64,000 bases of DNA from Ilex aquifolium (Eukaryota > Streptophyta > Magnoliopsida > Aquifoliales > Aquifoliaceae): NCBI GenBank assembly GCA_951799425.1, contig OX637405.1:25771635-25835634 (forward strand), given 5' to 3'. Positions 24,401 through 35,461 of the stretch are shown here, in pieces (position 1 is the stretch's first letter; the number at the start of each line of letters is the position of its first letter). The notes beneath the pieces were generated by a model. It was not told the DNA's origin. It saw only the letters and a list, made by a program, of their open reading frames with translations, and did not search any database. Position numbers and translations under genes: made by a program.

Positions 24401-26799
24401 GGGCTGTAAACTTATGAACAAAGAAAAAAGTCAAGTCCAAACCTTTATTTGAAGGCAGAAGCTTGTTGTTTGAACAATTCGAGCCTGAATTGTCAAGCAT
24501 GGTTTGATAAGCGTCTGTTCAAGAATATAAAAAGTTCTGTAAAAGGTTATACAAGTGTAATATTTGGCATCTTTGAGCATTTTGGATGTCTATTTTGCAT
24601 GCAGAAGACACAAACGTAAGCAATACTTGGTGAAATTAATCCACTACCATGAGAGCCCTGCTTGTGTGCTAATGTCAACTAGCCACTCTTAGTTGCAATT
24701 TTGCTCATTATATCTTTGAAACTGAGCTTCAGTATATTTCTTCAAACAATACCGTTATTATATCTAGGATTGCAAATGAAGAACAACTCGGGATTGGCTC
24801 GTATTGGAGCTTGTTCAAGTTCATTCATATATGCAACGAATTAAGCTTGAGCTCAATTTTTTAGAGCTCGTTTACTAAACGAACTGAGCTTCAACAATGT
24901 CTTGTTCAACACGTGAGGTTTGTGAACAAATTGAGCTCACTTATAAAAGTATATTATAGTGTATTTTATGTACAATATAAATGTTTATCTGTGTAGAACT
25001 ACATTATGATCTATTTGATATGTATATGGCTGAGCTTGATCTTGAACATGAGCCTAGAATTGTGTTTTAGCTTGAACATAAGCCGAGCAGGGCCCAAATA
25101 GTCTAGTGCTCGGCTCAACTCAGCTCTGTTCATTTGCAGCCTTAATTATGTGACCATCCAACTCTAGATATTGTTCAGTTGACTAGGACAGTCAATTTTG
25201 TTGATACTTTGAACCTGATCAGATTTTATTTTTTTGGTTATTTTGCACCAAAGTTGTGGTTTTGGATTCTCTTTTTAGATGTTGGTGATTTCTAGAATAA
25301 TGGTATATGCAAATTGTTCAGGACATGAATATTCGTGAAGCATTGATGAGGGCTGAGAAATCTTTAAAGTTGAGCCAACGGAAGGACTGGTACAAGATTT
25401 TGGGAGTTTCAAAGTCTGCACCTATATCCGAAATTAAACGGGCTTACAAGAAGCTTGCTTTGCAGTGGCACCCAGATAAGAATGTTGATAACAGAGAAGA
25501 AGCGGAGGCCAAATTCCGTGAAATAGCAGCTGCATATGAGGTTTGTTTTGAATCAGTCTGTAGATTTATTTTCCGGTATTCGGTGGACAGGGTTCTATGT
25601 CCGTTTTATATGTTGAATTACCACAACAATATGACACGGGCTCCCATTTCGACATCATGCCAATATGTGACCGAGTGACCCTAAAATCCCATCTTGTTAT
25701 ATTAAATTTGCTTGTTTTGCTAGGAAAATGCTATTTATACTTTATTTAGGGACCTAATTGAGTATAACCATTGGATTAAATGTGGGCTCCATCCAACATT
25801 GGAGTTCCTAACTAATGTAATGGTTGCAATGAATTAGGTCCCTATAGCATTACTCATCTCACTAACCTCTGCCAATTCCGAGTGTCAGCTACACCAGATT
25901 TGATCAGCCACTCTGCCTTTCTAGTGCAGTTACATCCGAGCATGGACCTATCTATGCTACAGAATTTTTCACATATCGTTCCCCACTTTCATGCTTTTCA
26001 TATTGTTTCAAAAATTTGCTCAAAACACATTGTGGATTGAATCTGTTTTTTCTCAAAAGCTCCCACTTAGCTCCCACTTACAGACGGTGGAAACTGTGTC
26101 ACTGAGCACAAGCATAAACCTTCTAGAAAAATTGACATTCTGATATAGGCAAAGACAAATAGTTTTAGCTTTAGATATATGCTTTTTCTCATAATTAGTC
26201 ATTGACGAGTTTTCTTCTCTACCCTTAAAGTCAAATATGAAAAGCCAATAGACTGAACTTGCAGAAGGTTTGTTGTTCAAAAAAAACTTGCAGATGGTTA
26301 TTCTCCTTTAGATGTATGAAATATTAATTAACCTTTTTTATAACCAATTATGGATTATAATACTGCAAAATTGATGTTAGTTTATCTCACATGACTTTCC
26401 ATCTACTAGTGAGATCGCACGGTGGCTTATTTTTTGATGTCTTGGAGCTAGAAGTAACAATTGGGTTTCTCATTCTCAAAAGAATTCATCTTGTCATACT
26501 GTATAAGCAATAAATGGTCCTCGATTTTTTGTATATCCCACTAAAACTTGTACATATAACGTTGCTTTCTAAAGAGATGTCAAGCTTGTTGCCCAATCTC
26601 ATGCCTCTGGTGCTCTTTACAGGTTCTTGGGGACGAGGACAAACGTGCAAGATATGACAGAGGGGAAGACATTGAAGACAGGGATACGGGAATGGGTGGT
26701 GGTGGATTTAATCCTTTTGGGGGAGGAGGACAGCAATTCACATTTCACTTTGAAGGAGGGTTTCCTGGTGGGGGTTTTCCTGGTGGATTCCAGTTTTGA
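15235..26799 (+). CDS. P58IPK: P58IPK-type TPR and DnaJ co-chaperone of the ER (DNAJC3 orthologue), complete, 9 exons
   Basis: Exons: 15235-15364, 17933-18098, 18981-19182, 19326-19486, 19652-19745, 19844-20056, 20299-20379, 25322-25540, 26623-26799; together 480 codons plus TGA. The N terminus is a hydrophobic signal or anchor ([20 protein letters not shown]). TPR repeats fill residues about 45-345 (for example [45 protein letters not shown]). The J domain starts near residue 371 (DWYKILGV) with HPD at about 399-401, followed by a Gly/Phe-rich tail. Plant P58IPK is about the same length. Family role: J-protein partner of the HSP70 BiP in ER folding; the mammalian homologue also binds PKR and PERK. 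An in-frame ATG at 15265 is an alternative start. Intron 7 (20380-25321) contains a copia element and a hAT element. All donors are GT. Confidence 0.95.
15429..15476. repeat. Compound (TG)n(GA)n microsatellite in P58IPK intron 1
   Basis: About ten TG units run directly into about fourteen GA units. Confidence 0.9.
16647..17451. mobile_element. Probable hAT-type element in P58IPK intron 1
   Basis: The left end TAGCGACGGAGCCA matches the right end read inward, CTGGGGCGGAGCCA. The flanks CCCCCACA (16639-16646) and CCCCCACC (17452-17459) could be an 8-bp duplication but are low-complexity. The ends resemble those of the larger element at 58968. No coding capacity. Confidence 0.5.
17234..17301. 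repeat. Tandem duplication, 34-bp unit, two copies
   Basis: The unit beginning TGAGAGATTTAACCAAC occurs twice head to tail and the copies are identical, which suggests a recent duplication. A looser two-copy repeat (TAGTGCATGGACTCTC) lies nearby at about 16912-17000. Confidence 0.85.
18361..18390. repeat. Poly-G tract in P58IPK intron 2
   Basis: Seven G, a short A-rich break, then 17 consecutive G residues (18374-18390), followed by further G-rich sequence. Confidence 0.9.
18908..18934. repeat. (CT)n microsatellite in P58IPK intron 2
   Basis: About thirteen CT units some 50 bp upstream of the exon 3 acceptor; it could extend the polypyrimidine context of that acceptor. Confidence 0.85.
20884..21066 (-). 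repeat. copia 3' LTR
   Basis: Left copy of the LTR pair (3' LTR relative to the minus-strand element). Bounded TGTTAAG...CTTAACA on the plus strand; the adjacent CCCCCCTTC is the complement of the polypurine tract. Confidence 0.85.
21316..22916 (-). pseudogene. copia reverse transcriptase and RNase H remnant
   Basis: On the minus strand: the RT N-terminal region ([20 protein letters not shown], then [14 protein letters not shown]) near 22450-22220, the catalytic YVDD box near 22010, and the RNase H end ([20 protein letters not shown], then SSAEAE) near 21490-21400. The pieces lie in separate frames with stops between them. The upstream part of the 22218-22916 frame is a weak linker typical of the integrase-RT junction. 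Confidence 0.88.
22940..23140 (+). pseudogene. LINE endonuclease fragment inside the copia element
   Basis: The plus strand (opposite to the copia genes) reads [20 protein letters not shown], then [19 protein letters not shown] and MVKDLPR. This matches the middle of plant LINE EEP domains (DCGLIDxGFEG...RLDRVLxNxAW). It lies between copia RT and the 5' LTR, so it was either captured by the element or inserted later. Confidence 0.65.
23704..23884 (-). repeat. copia 5' LTR
   Basis: Right copy of the LTR pair, closely similar to 20884-21066 with scattered substitutions. I could not assign a convincing tRNA primer-binding site next to it. Confidence 0.85.
24765..25144. mobile_element. hAT-type non-autonomous element in P58IPK intron 7
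   Basis: The ends are TAGGATTGCAAATGAA and, read inward from the right, TAAGGCTGCAAATGAA. The 8-bp flanks ATTATATC and ATTATGTG agree at six of eight positions. The interior repeats GAGCTC/GGCTCG-type words on both strands. 380 bp, non-coding. Confidence 0.72.
25727..25851. mobile_element. Small foldback MITE in P58IPK intron 8
   Basis: Inverted ends AATGCTAT / ATAGCATT, with inner arms sharing AGGGACCTAATT and AACCATT. About 125 bp; no target duplication recognised. Confidence 0.5.
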
Positions 26800-27707
26800 C
26801 CTCAGTGAAGTATGAGGTTATATTCGCCTGAAGGCTTCACGAAGCAAGTTATTTTTAGCAGAACGCCAATATTACTAACTGTTGACAGGTACACGCGCCA
26901 AAAATATGGTCGGCCATTTCATATAATTATTAGAAGGAATAGAATATGCTCATTCAAAAATTTTTTGCTCTGCGGGATCCTAATGTTCTGAAGTTTGTAT
27001 GAGTTGATTGATAGAAGTAAGATGAGCCATTGCTTCATTGTATCACTGACGCTCGATGTATATTTTTGTTTTATGGATCGTTTCCTGGGCTTGGCCATGG
27101 GTTCTGGTTTACATAATTGAATTTGTTTTGTCCAAATTTCAAATAAAGTGAGTTTAATGTTTGAAGGAAAGCATTTCTTCCGTTTTACGTCAGAATAATG
27201 TGGTTGGATTTAACCTTTCCCATATCCCGCAATGGCGTCGTGCACTGGGTACGTCTTTTTAATAATGTCGTTGGATTTGCATTATGTTAAATTTGTGGAA
27301 GTAAAGTTTGGTGGTCAATGCTAGTTTCTAGATTGTTTGCTGTGTCAATTTTCAATGGTCCAGTACACTTGCCTGTAAATTATTAGCACTGCATACTCTT
27401 GTGTTTGTGTGTGCTTGCATTTGCTTTTGGATTTATTTTCATGGGCCATATCGAAATAGTAAGGGTGAAGTTATGACTTGTTGAGATTACAATAAAGGGA
27501 GATTGTTCCGATTGATCTCTAGAGATGAACAACCATAGTCTCGACCTTATCAGCACCGAAGGTGTACTAATCAATGAATCCTGAAATTTGCTTTTTTTTT
27601 CCTTACAAAATCAACCATGCCTAAGCAGTCACGATATGTTGAATATTTATTGAGTTAGAGGGACTTTCGCTCATTAAATCCATCCATAAACCCGGACATC
27701 GGTAACC
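26800..27707. other. 3' flank of the P58IPK-type gene
   Basis: Likely 3' UTR to roughly 27150, then ordinary intergenic sequence. I see no gene or clear repeat before the hAT element at 27716. Confidence 0.5.
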
Positions 27708-27715
27708 TTCATAAC

Positions 27716-28044
27716 TAGGGCTGTTAATCAAACTGAGCTACTCGAGTTCGGCTCGGGTTCGGCTCGTTCAGGCTAGATTCGTTTTCTAAACGAGCCCGAA
27801 CTTGAACAAGTTTTTAGGCTCGTTTAGAAAACAAGCCATACAAACTCGGCTCAAACTCGATAGGCTCAACTCGTTTATGTGCAAATACATGGGCTCGGCT
27901 CGAGCTCGACTTGTTTTTTGCTCGTTCAAGCTCGGCTCGTTTTCTAAACGCGCCAAACTTGAACAATTTTGTAAGCTCGATTAGGAAACAAGCTTTTCAA
28001 GCTTAGCTCGAAATTGGCTCAGACTCGTTCGACAAACAGCCCTA
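27716..28044. mobile_element. hAT-type MITE with exact 8-bp target duplication
   Basis: The exact direct repeat TTCATAAC flanks it (27708-27715 and 28045-28052). The ends are TAGGGCTGTTAATCAA and, read inward from the right, TAGGGCTGTTTGTCGA. The 329-bp interior is packed with GCTCG words (GGCTCGTT, AGCTCGGCTCG) on both strands. Non-coding. Confidence 0.88.
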
Positions 28045-28052
28045 TTCATAAC

Positions 28053-31000
28053 CAAAGCGTCACGACAACTTTCAAATGTGAGATTTGGATCCTCAAGCAA
28101 GATAGGCCAAAAAGAAAAAAGATTCTTAATCAAGGGGCAAGGAGGAGCACGTAGGAATGTCGACCACTATACAAGCCACTAGTGGCTGAGAGAAAGCGAG
28201 TAACATTGAGTCTCTATCAAATAAAGTCATTGCATTACTAAACTCGTTTTTTTTTATCGTAATTTGACCCAATTGAGTTTTAACTTGGGCTTGTAATTAA
28301 TTGTATTACTTGCAATCCTTCTTATGAAATGAAAACTCTCAATCATCTTGCTGACGAACCCATAGCAATAGAGAGATAAATAGGAAATTGTTTATGTTGG
28401 TTTGATTTGAGTTGTGAAATAGAGGTTGAAGATATATGTTTACATAGTCCATAGTTGACGATGATACACTGGACCCTGGTTTGTTGTCTCACATTGGTGC
28501 TGCTTTTTGACAAAAAATAAGACCAGAATCGTTACAGCATCTCCAATAATAAAAGTTAGTTTAGTCACTTAAAAAATAATATTTTTTATTTTAGCTACCC
28601 ACTCTTTTAACACATATTCCAATAAATTTTTTATATTTTTCACTACTTTTTTTTAAATATTATTTCTCATTCTTTTTGTATTATTTTTCTTTGGGAGTAG
28701 TGAGAGGAAGAGAGGGAGAAAGGGAGAGAGAGAATGGAGGAAAGGAAAAGATGAGAGAGAAAATATTATAAAGTACTTATACATGTTGCTACAGTATTTA
28801 TAATATGTCATTGTAGCAAATTATTTTTTTAGATGCTCCGGAGATATTCTATTGTTGTGAAGGGGGTGGGTGGGTTTGAGAAGATGGGTTAAGGGGTTAA
28901 GGATACAAAAGACAATTGTATCCCTTAACATAAATATAAATTGGATTGATCAAGGGTAAAATAGTCATTTATAGGACGAATAATTGTTAATAATTATGAT
29001 ATATTTATGAGTCCTACATATGTATGTATTGCATACCAAATATGGGTCTGAATCGGATTCAATGTTGAATCTCATCTTTGTAAAGGAGGATTTAGGTTTG
29101 GAAGGGTTTGGAAAAACCAATCCAAACCCTTCCCAAAAATCCATCCAAACAAACTTTAAGGTAATGAAAAAGATCAAGGGCTAACTCAGATGAGCTATAA
29201 AACAAGACGTATTGAATTCGAATCTTGATAAATCATTGAGGCAAATCTATGAGGGATAAATTCCACATGAATAACTTAGTTCCGCCGTGGATAACTTACA
29301 TTTAAAAAAAAGAATTAATCGAAGTACGTATAAATTGACCCGAATACCTTTAACTGTTGAAAAATAAAATAAAAAAGATGTATGGTGAAGACTCCTCAAA
29401 ATGGGGTAACCATATAAGAGGTGAGATTGGAGTGACGTGTCTAAATATTTGTCCTCCATCATCCAAATAGAAAAGACCGTTATACTATTTATTCAGTCGC
29501 TGGGATGTGTCTTAAAGTCATAAAAGAATGATTCATAAAGGGGTTGAGTTGGTTTGACTGTTAGGTTTTACCGTTTCTGTCTAAAAAAAAAGAATGATTC
29601 ATAAGGGGAAATTATGAATGCCAATAGGCTTGTTTGTGACAAACAGCTCACCTCAAACGTTAATTGCCCAATTCTAATTACAATTTCATGGTATGGTGTA
29701 TTGGTATAGAGAGTCCTAAACGAAATGAAAACCCAAAAGAAATAGTAATACAAAATAAATAATTAATACTCAGAGGGGTATGGGTGGGTGGGTGGGTTTG
29801 GGCACTTATGACAAAGTTTACTATACCAATAAGTAGCCCCATTCATTTATTTTCAATTAATAAATAAGTTAAAATTTATTTTATTATACATAAGTTAAAT
29901 TATATAATAAATAATAGTTAATTTATTTTATTATATTCCAATGAGTTGGCACACAATGACCTACTTGTTGTATAATAAATTTTGATTGGATAATCAAGCA
30001 TAATTTTAATTTAATACGAAATTAATATGTTTTAGTTAAGATTGATTGTTGTATGAGGAAAAAATCTCTTACTTTATGATTTTGATTTTAATTGATAAAG
30101 AGTGAACAAAGGTTGCACTATTCGCCCCACAAAACAAACAACTGTCAGAGATTGAGGGTGAGCTGGTTGGAGGTATTCCGATGCTTAACTCAATAAGGAT
30201 TCTGAGAAAAAAAGCAAAGAAGTTTGTAGAATTAGAAGTGTGTACCTTGGACTCAAACATGACCTGGTTTTTTATAGCATTATCTTGCCAAGATTTCAGT
30301 TGTTGAGTATATTAGGTGGTACACCTAATTATTTGTCGGATTACTTTTCGATTGAAGCTAGAATTTCTCCCAAACTTCTTGTCATTTGCTGATAATGCTT
30401 ACCTATAATTTAGGCAATGTTCTTATTATTCCAACCTCTTTCTTAGATCTATCGAAATAGCCTAACCATCTTATTTATTGAATGATTCCGTTTGGGCGGT
30501 CGATACGATCATATTTATAGCTCTGCCTATTTGGCCAAACATTGTAGCCATTTGCTTGACTAGTTGTAAAGGAGGTTGTAGTTCTCCACGAGTCCTTTAC
30601 ATGTGTTTTTTGTCACGTACTTTAGAACACGCGATTTCATTAACTACATTAAATCATGTGTAATCATTTTATATCTCCTTCAATTGTATTTTGTATATAA
30701 GGTGTGCGTGTGACTCAATAATAAGGGTGAACTTTCATCTGTAAATCGTTGCGAGTTTCAATCTCATTCCATTCGCTTTTCCCTTTCTCTTCTCCGTCCT
30801 CGCCCCAAAAAAAAAAGAAGGAAGAAAAAAAAAGATAAATTGTATTTGTGTCATTAATTCAATTAACTTTATTCATTAAAAGTATCAAATTTAGTTTCTC
30901 ATTATTGAATGATTGAGTCATTTATGACACAAATACGAGTATAACTCATGTCGTATAATACACCTTATCCATAATTTTAAGACATTGCTTTTTGATCTCA

Positions 31001-31537
31001 TGTTTCATATATATAATTTGTGTAATTAACAATAAATTTTTTGACACAATTAATTTCTCTTTATTGGTTTGAAAAATATCTATATTATTTAGTTTTGAAA
31101 AAAAGAAAAAAAAAGAAAAGAAAAGAAAAGGTTTGTGCACAATCTACCAGGACTGCACTGTATCTTTTCTTTGGAGGTTCCAAAGGCCAAAAACCAAAGT
31201 AAACACAACTCCTTTTCAAGTAGAGTTCATCTCAACGCCGTAAGGAGGGGAAGACTTGGCCCAACCGTCCAAACGCACAACACCAATTTTCATTCCTCTA
31301 AAATCCCACCACCCCTTCTTCTCTCTCATCATTACTGTAACTCACAAACCCACACTAACCCAAACCCTTGATCCACTCACTGTCACCGATTGAAGAAGAA
31401 GAAGAAACACAAACCCAGAAATAGAAGCCATAGAGAAGACCCAATTGCAATGTCATGATCTTATTGTACTTCTAATCACTGAGATTTATGTATTTATTTA
31501 TTTTTGATTACAGAGCTATCAGTTTGATTTTGTGACA
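28053..31537. other. Intergenic region upstream of the WD40 gene
   Basis: AT-rich DNA with no recognisable gene. It includes a possible small foldback (28541-28860, ends near GCATCTCC / GGAGCATC), a short retroposed insert (29525-29608), and a stretch at 30300-30790 with LTR-like features (TGTTGAGTATATTAGG start, TATA-like GTATATAAGG near 30697) but no second copy or target duplication. From about 31130 the DNA becomes the promoter and 5' UTR of the WD40 gene, with a possible 5'-UTR intron acceptor near 31513. Confidence 0.45.
29525..29608 (+). mobile_element. Short retroposed insert with A tail and target duplication
   Basis: AGAATGATTCATAAAGGGG and AGAATGATTCATAAGGGG flank a roughly 50-bp insert that ends in nine A residues. 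Target duplication plus A tail is the mark of LINE-driven retroposition. The insert (GTTGAGTTGGTTTGACTG...) may be a truncated SINE but is too short to classify. Confidence 0.5.
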
Positions 31538-34500
31538 ATGATGAATACAACGACTAGTAATAATAGTATGATGTCATCGTCGCCAACATCGACCAACAAC
31601 ACACAATCACCTGGTCTTAAGACCTATTTCAAGTCGCCGGAAGGCCGTTACAAGCTCCAGTACGAGAAGACACACCCTCCTGGTCTCCTTCATTATGCCC
31701 ATGGCAAGACTGTCACTCAGGTGCTCTCACTCACTTTGAATTCTTGGGTTTTTCTTGTATACTCATTACGTGATGTACATTTTTGTGACCAACCCATTAT
31801 TCAAAATCTTTTTTTTGGGTATAACCTATTGGTTTTTGGGTTGATTTAGATTTTTTTTAGTAGGGGGTAGTTAATTTGTTGGTTGTTCAATTAGTTTCTG
31901 TTCGAAAAAAATTAAATCTTTTGAGATGACCTCATCAATCATAGACAATTTGACGAGGTTTTGAGTAATTGGGATCCTTGTGGTCTCTGGTTAGTTAATT
32001 TCTTTGGTGTCTTCGTGATACCCTTTATTCTAAATTTCCTCAGTCAATATTTGTATTTCCCTATTCCCTTTTTTGTGTAAAAATGAAGCGTTCATTTATT
32101 CCTTTGATTTGAGGTAGTAAATTTTAGTTTTTTTCTCCATAAAAATATTTTCCAAATAGAATTGTATCAAATTTGAAGTGGTTTTGGGATTGTCAGGTGA
32201 CCCTAGCTCATCTCAGGGATAAGCCATCCCAGGCTGCACCGCCATCATCCTCAGGTATGGGTGTTACGAGTGGTGTGAGATCAGTGGCAGCAAGGTTCTT
32301 AGGTGGTGGGAATGGAAGTAGGACGCTTAGTTTTGCTGGAGGGAATGGTGGGAGTAAATCTGTTAGTGGGAGTAATAGAGTTGGATCACTCGGAGCTTCA
32401 AGTTCAAATAGTATGATGGGTAATTCAAACTTTGATGGGAAAGGGACATACTTGCTATTCAATGCTGCAGATGCGGTTTTGATATGTGATTTGAATTCTC
32501 AAGATAAGGTAATTTGGTGTTTATATGCTGCACAAGTACATACTTTTTTTATTTGCAATCATAGGTGCATTGCATCTGGATGCGGCTTTTAAGAGGTTTA
32601 CGTTTCAATGTAGGATCCTATCAAGTCCATGCATTTCAGTAATTCAAATCCTGTGTGCCATGCGTTTGATCCAGATGCTAAGGATGGGCATGATTTGCTT
32701 ATTGGTTTGAACTCTGGAGATGGTAATTCTTACTTGTATTTACTTTTATTTTGAAGGAAGATAAGAGCTTCATCATTGATAAGAAATATCAATGAGCAGT
32801 TTTCAATATTTGTGAGTTATTTTTTGTACCTTTTTTAGTTTATTCAGTGTCACTAAGACAACAATTACAAGATGTTGGGAAGAAGCTTGTTGGAGCACAG
32901 CATTATAACAAAGATGGTTCTGTTAATAATAGGCAAGACCTTAACTCAATTCTTTTTGGTTTTCATTATATGTCCTCTTTAGTTATAGATTCTATTGATG
33001 CATTGTTATTGAAGACCGTTGACCAGTTTTCCGGTACTTGTAGCAGTGAATTAGCATAGAAAAGCCAAGTGAATTTTCATTTTTAATATTCGATTTTGCT
33101 TTGGCAAAGGCTATTATTGCAATTAACAAACAAGGTGGTGACATATTTAATGAAGGCAAAGTTTTGTATTATTACAAGAATCTTTTTTTAATCCCATATC
33201 ACATTGTTACAAGAATCAAATGTTGTTTTCGGAAGATTTCACCTATATATGATACAACTCCTCAAACATCTATTTAATTGATTTTGTTTTATTTTTTATT
33301 TTCAGAGTATCCTTGTAAGTTTTACCAGAAAAGTAAAACGGCCATCAATTAGTCTATTCTGGATGTGCAGCTTTCATTAGCTATTTGATGCACTGGAAGT
33401 TTACTATCAATCTTAGAATTTTACTGTCTTATTGGCATTGGTTGACATTTACGCTCTTATTAATGTCAAACTCGATTGATTGTTCATCTACACTCTTCCC
33501 CTTTATTTTTTGGAATTTGGATTGCTACTATCTAAATAGTCTGTTCTAGTCTTCTTATTCTATGTAATATTTTCGAGAGTTCATAGATGATGCACTGACC
33601 ATGGTTAAAAGTATAGACCGATACCGATATGAGGTGGCTAAATTGTATCTAACCTGACACCTTCCGTCCCGAGATTGGTATACATTTCATATAAGCCAAA
33701 AGTCTCATCTGACCTCGTGGTCGACTGGATACATGTCGGATGGCTTGACCAAGTTGTTTTCGTGATGCTGCAATATGGCCTAAATCTCTCAATGAAGATG
33801 CAACTCAGTGTCCTCCAAGTCAATGACTGATATTGTGATGTTGAAGTATGACATTGACTTCTTTTTTTCTTGCATAAATCATGGTCCATGTTCAGTGTGA
33901 GATACATTTAGATATATATGTACCTTTGATTTCTTGTGTGATTAAATAATCATCTGGCTTTCAACAGTCGTTGTACTAGTATTGCATGGGTGCCTAATGG
34001 TGATGGCACTTTCGTTGTTGCTCATGCTGATGGAAATTTGTACGTATATGAAAAGGTAAGTCATTAATGGTTGTAGAAAAACTTTTTAATGCCTGCCTCT
34101 AACCTGTATAATTCATTTGGCTGTGGAAAGTGATCACATTGTTTTGTTATTTTTATTATTGATTTCTAGAGCAAAGATGGTTCAGCCGATCCTTCGTTCC
34201 CTGTGATCAAGGATCAAACTCAATTTTCTGTTGCCCATGCACGCTACAGTAAGGTATTGTACAATTCCATATGGTTTATAAGTTGTTTTTGTGGTGTCCT
34301 TGTATCTGGATTGATGCTTTGTTTTCCTTCAATTCAATTAGTATCCAGAAATTTTGGATAAGAATTTTTTGGATGCAAGCTGGAACAATGGGTCCAGAAG
34401 ACAGCAAATTCAGGAAGAAAATGATTATAATAATTGGAAGTATGAGTTATGCTTTGACACGTAGCATCTGGTTGACCTTTTCTTACCCACTATATCCTGA

Positions 34501-35414
34501 AAAGAGAGTGGGCTAACAAGGAAAAGGGACTTTCAACATGAAGTGTTCTAAGTAATTATGTCAAAGTTTACTAGAAATCCGATAATTTATTTTTCTATTT
34601 TGACAGAAGAAAAACCGTTGTGTTCCAGTCTCGAAAAGTATGCGTCACTTTGATCTCCGATTATTTCTAGATATGATATTCAAACAGTTACTGCCAAATA
34701 GTTCAACGTATGTTCGTCTTAACACATAATTCCATAGCTGCAATGTGAGCATTTCCTTCGCTATGTTGCTTATACCTTATCCTTGAATCTGAGCTTCAAT
34801 CTCTAGAACCGACGTGTCAGTCTCGTACTATCTCGAATAAGCCAATAGTGGTGTACCAGTCCAATCCCTCAAAATGAAACCTGTAGCCATGGGGTTATTA
34901 ATTTGTCACGAATTGTCAAGTATAACTTTATCCATCCATTGTCAGAGCAACCCATATTGAAAATCTTAATTCTTCTTATTTGATGCCCAGTTCTTAAGGT
35001 AGTTCTTGGAATCAATATCATTATATAATGTTTTTAATCTTGCTCACATTTATTATCACTATATGGTTATCATTTCTTGATTCTGTGGTTCAAAGAATTG
35101 TCTCATTAGAAAAGACATAACTTCTTTTACTAGCTACATGTGTTTTGCCGTGCAGTTGTTGTCTCATTTATGCATTGGTTTTTGGACAAGGGGTTTATTT
35201 TTCAGTCTTAAAATTTTACAGGTTCTTTAGGGGTCATATTTCTTGTATTTCTTTTTGTCCTTTTTGGTGAATATTCCATATGTTGTCGCTGATTGCAGGC
35301 TTTTCGTTGTTTGATACTCATCGCTTTGCAACCCCCCTCCACCCTTCCTCCTCCCTCTTATTAGTCAATCTATCTTTGAAAATGTACAACATGATTTTAT
35401 CATTGTTAAGTTAT

Positions 35415-35461
<47 letters not shown>

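Noticed and set aside
28541-28860. Possible MITE with GCATCTCC / GGAGCATC ends
   Set aside because: Arms agree only weakly and no target duplication could be fixed.
30300-30790. Possible solo LTR (TGTTGAG start, TATA-like box, AATAATAAGG)
   Set aside because: No CA-bounded end, second copy or 5-bp duplication could be identified.
33595-33910. Possible transposon in WD40-gene intron 4 (ACCGATACCGATATG start)
   Set aside because: A distinctive left side but no inverted partner or target duplication.
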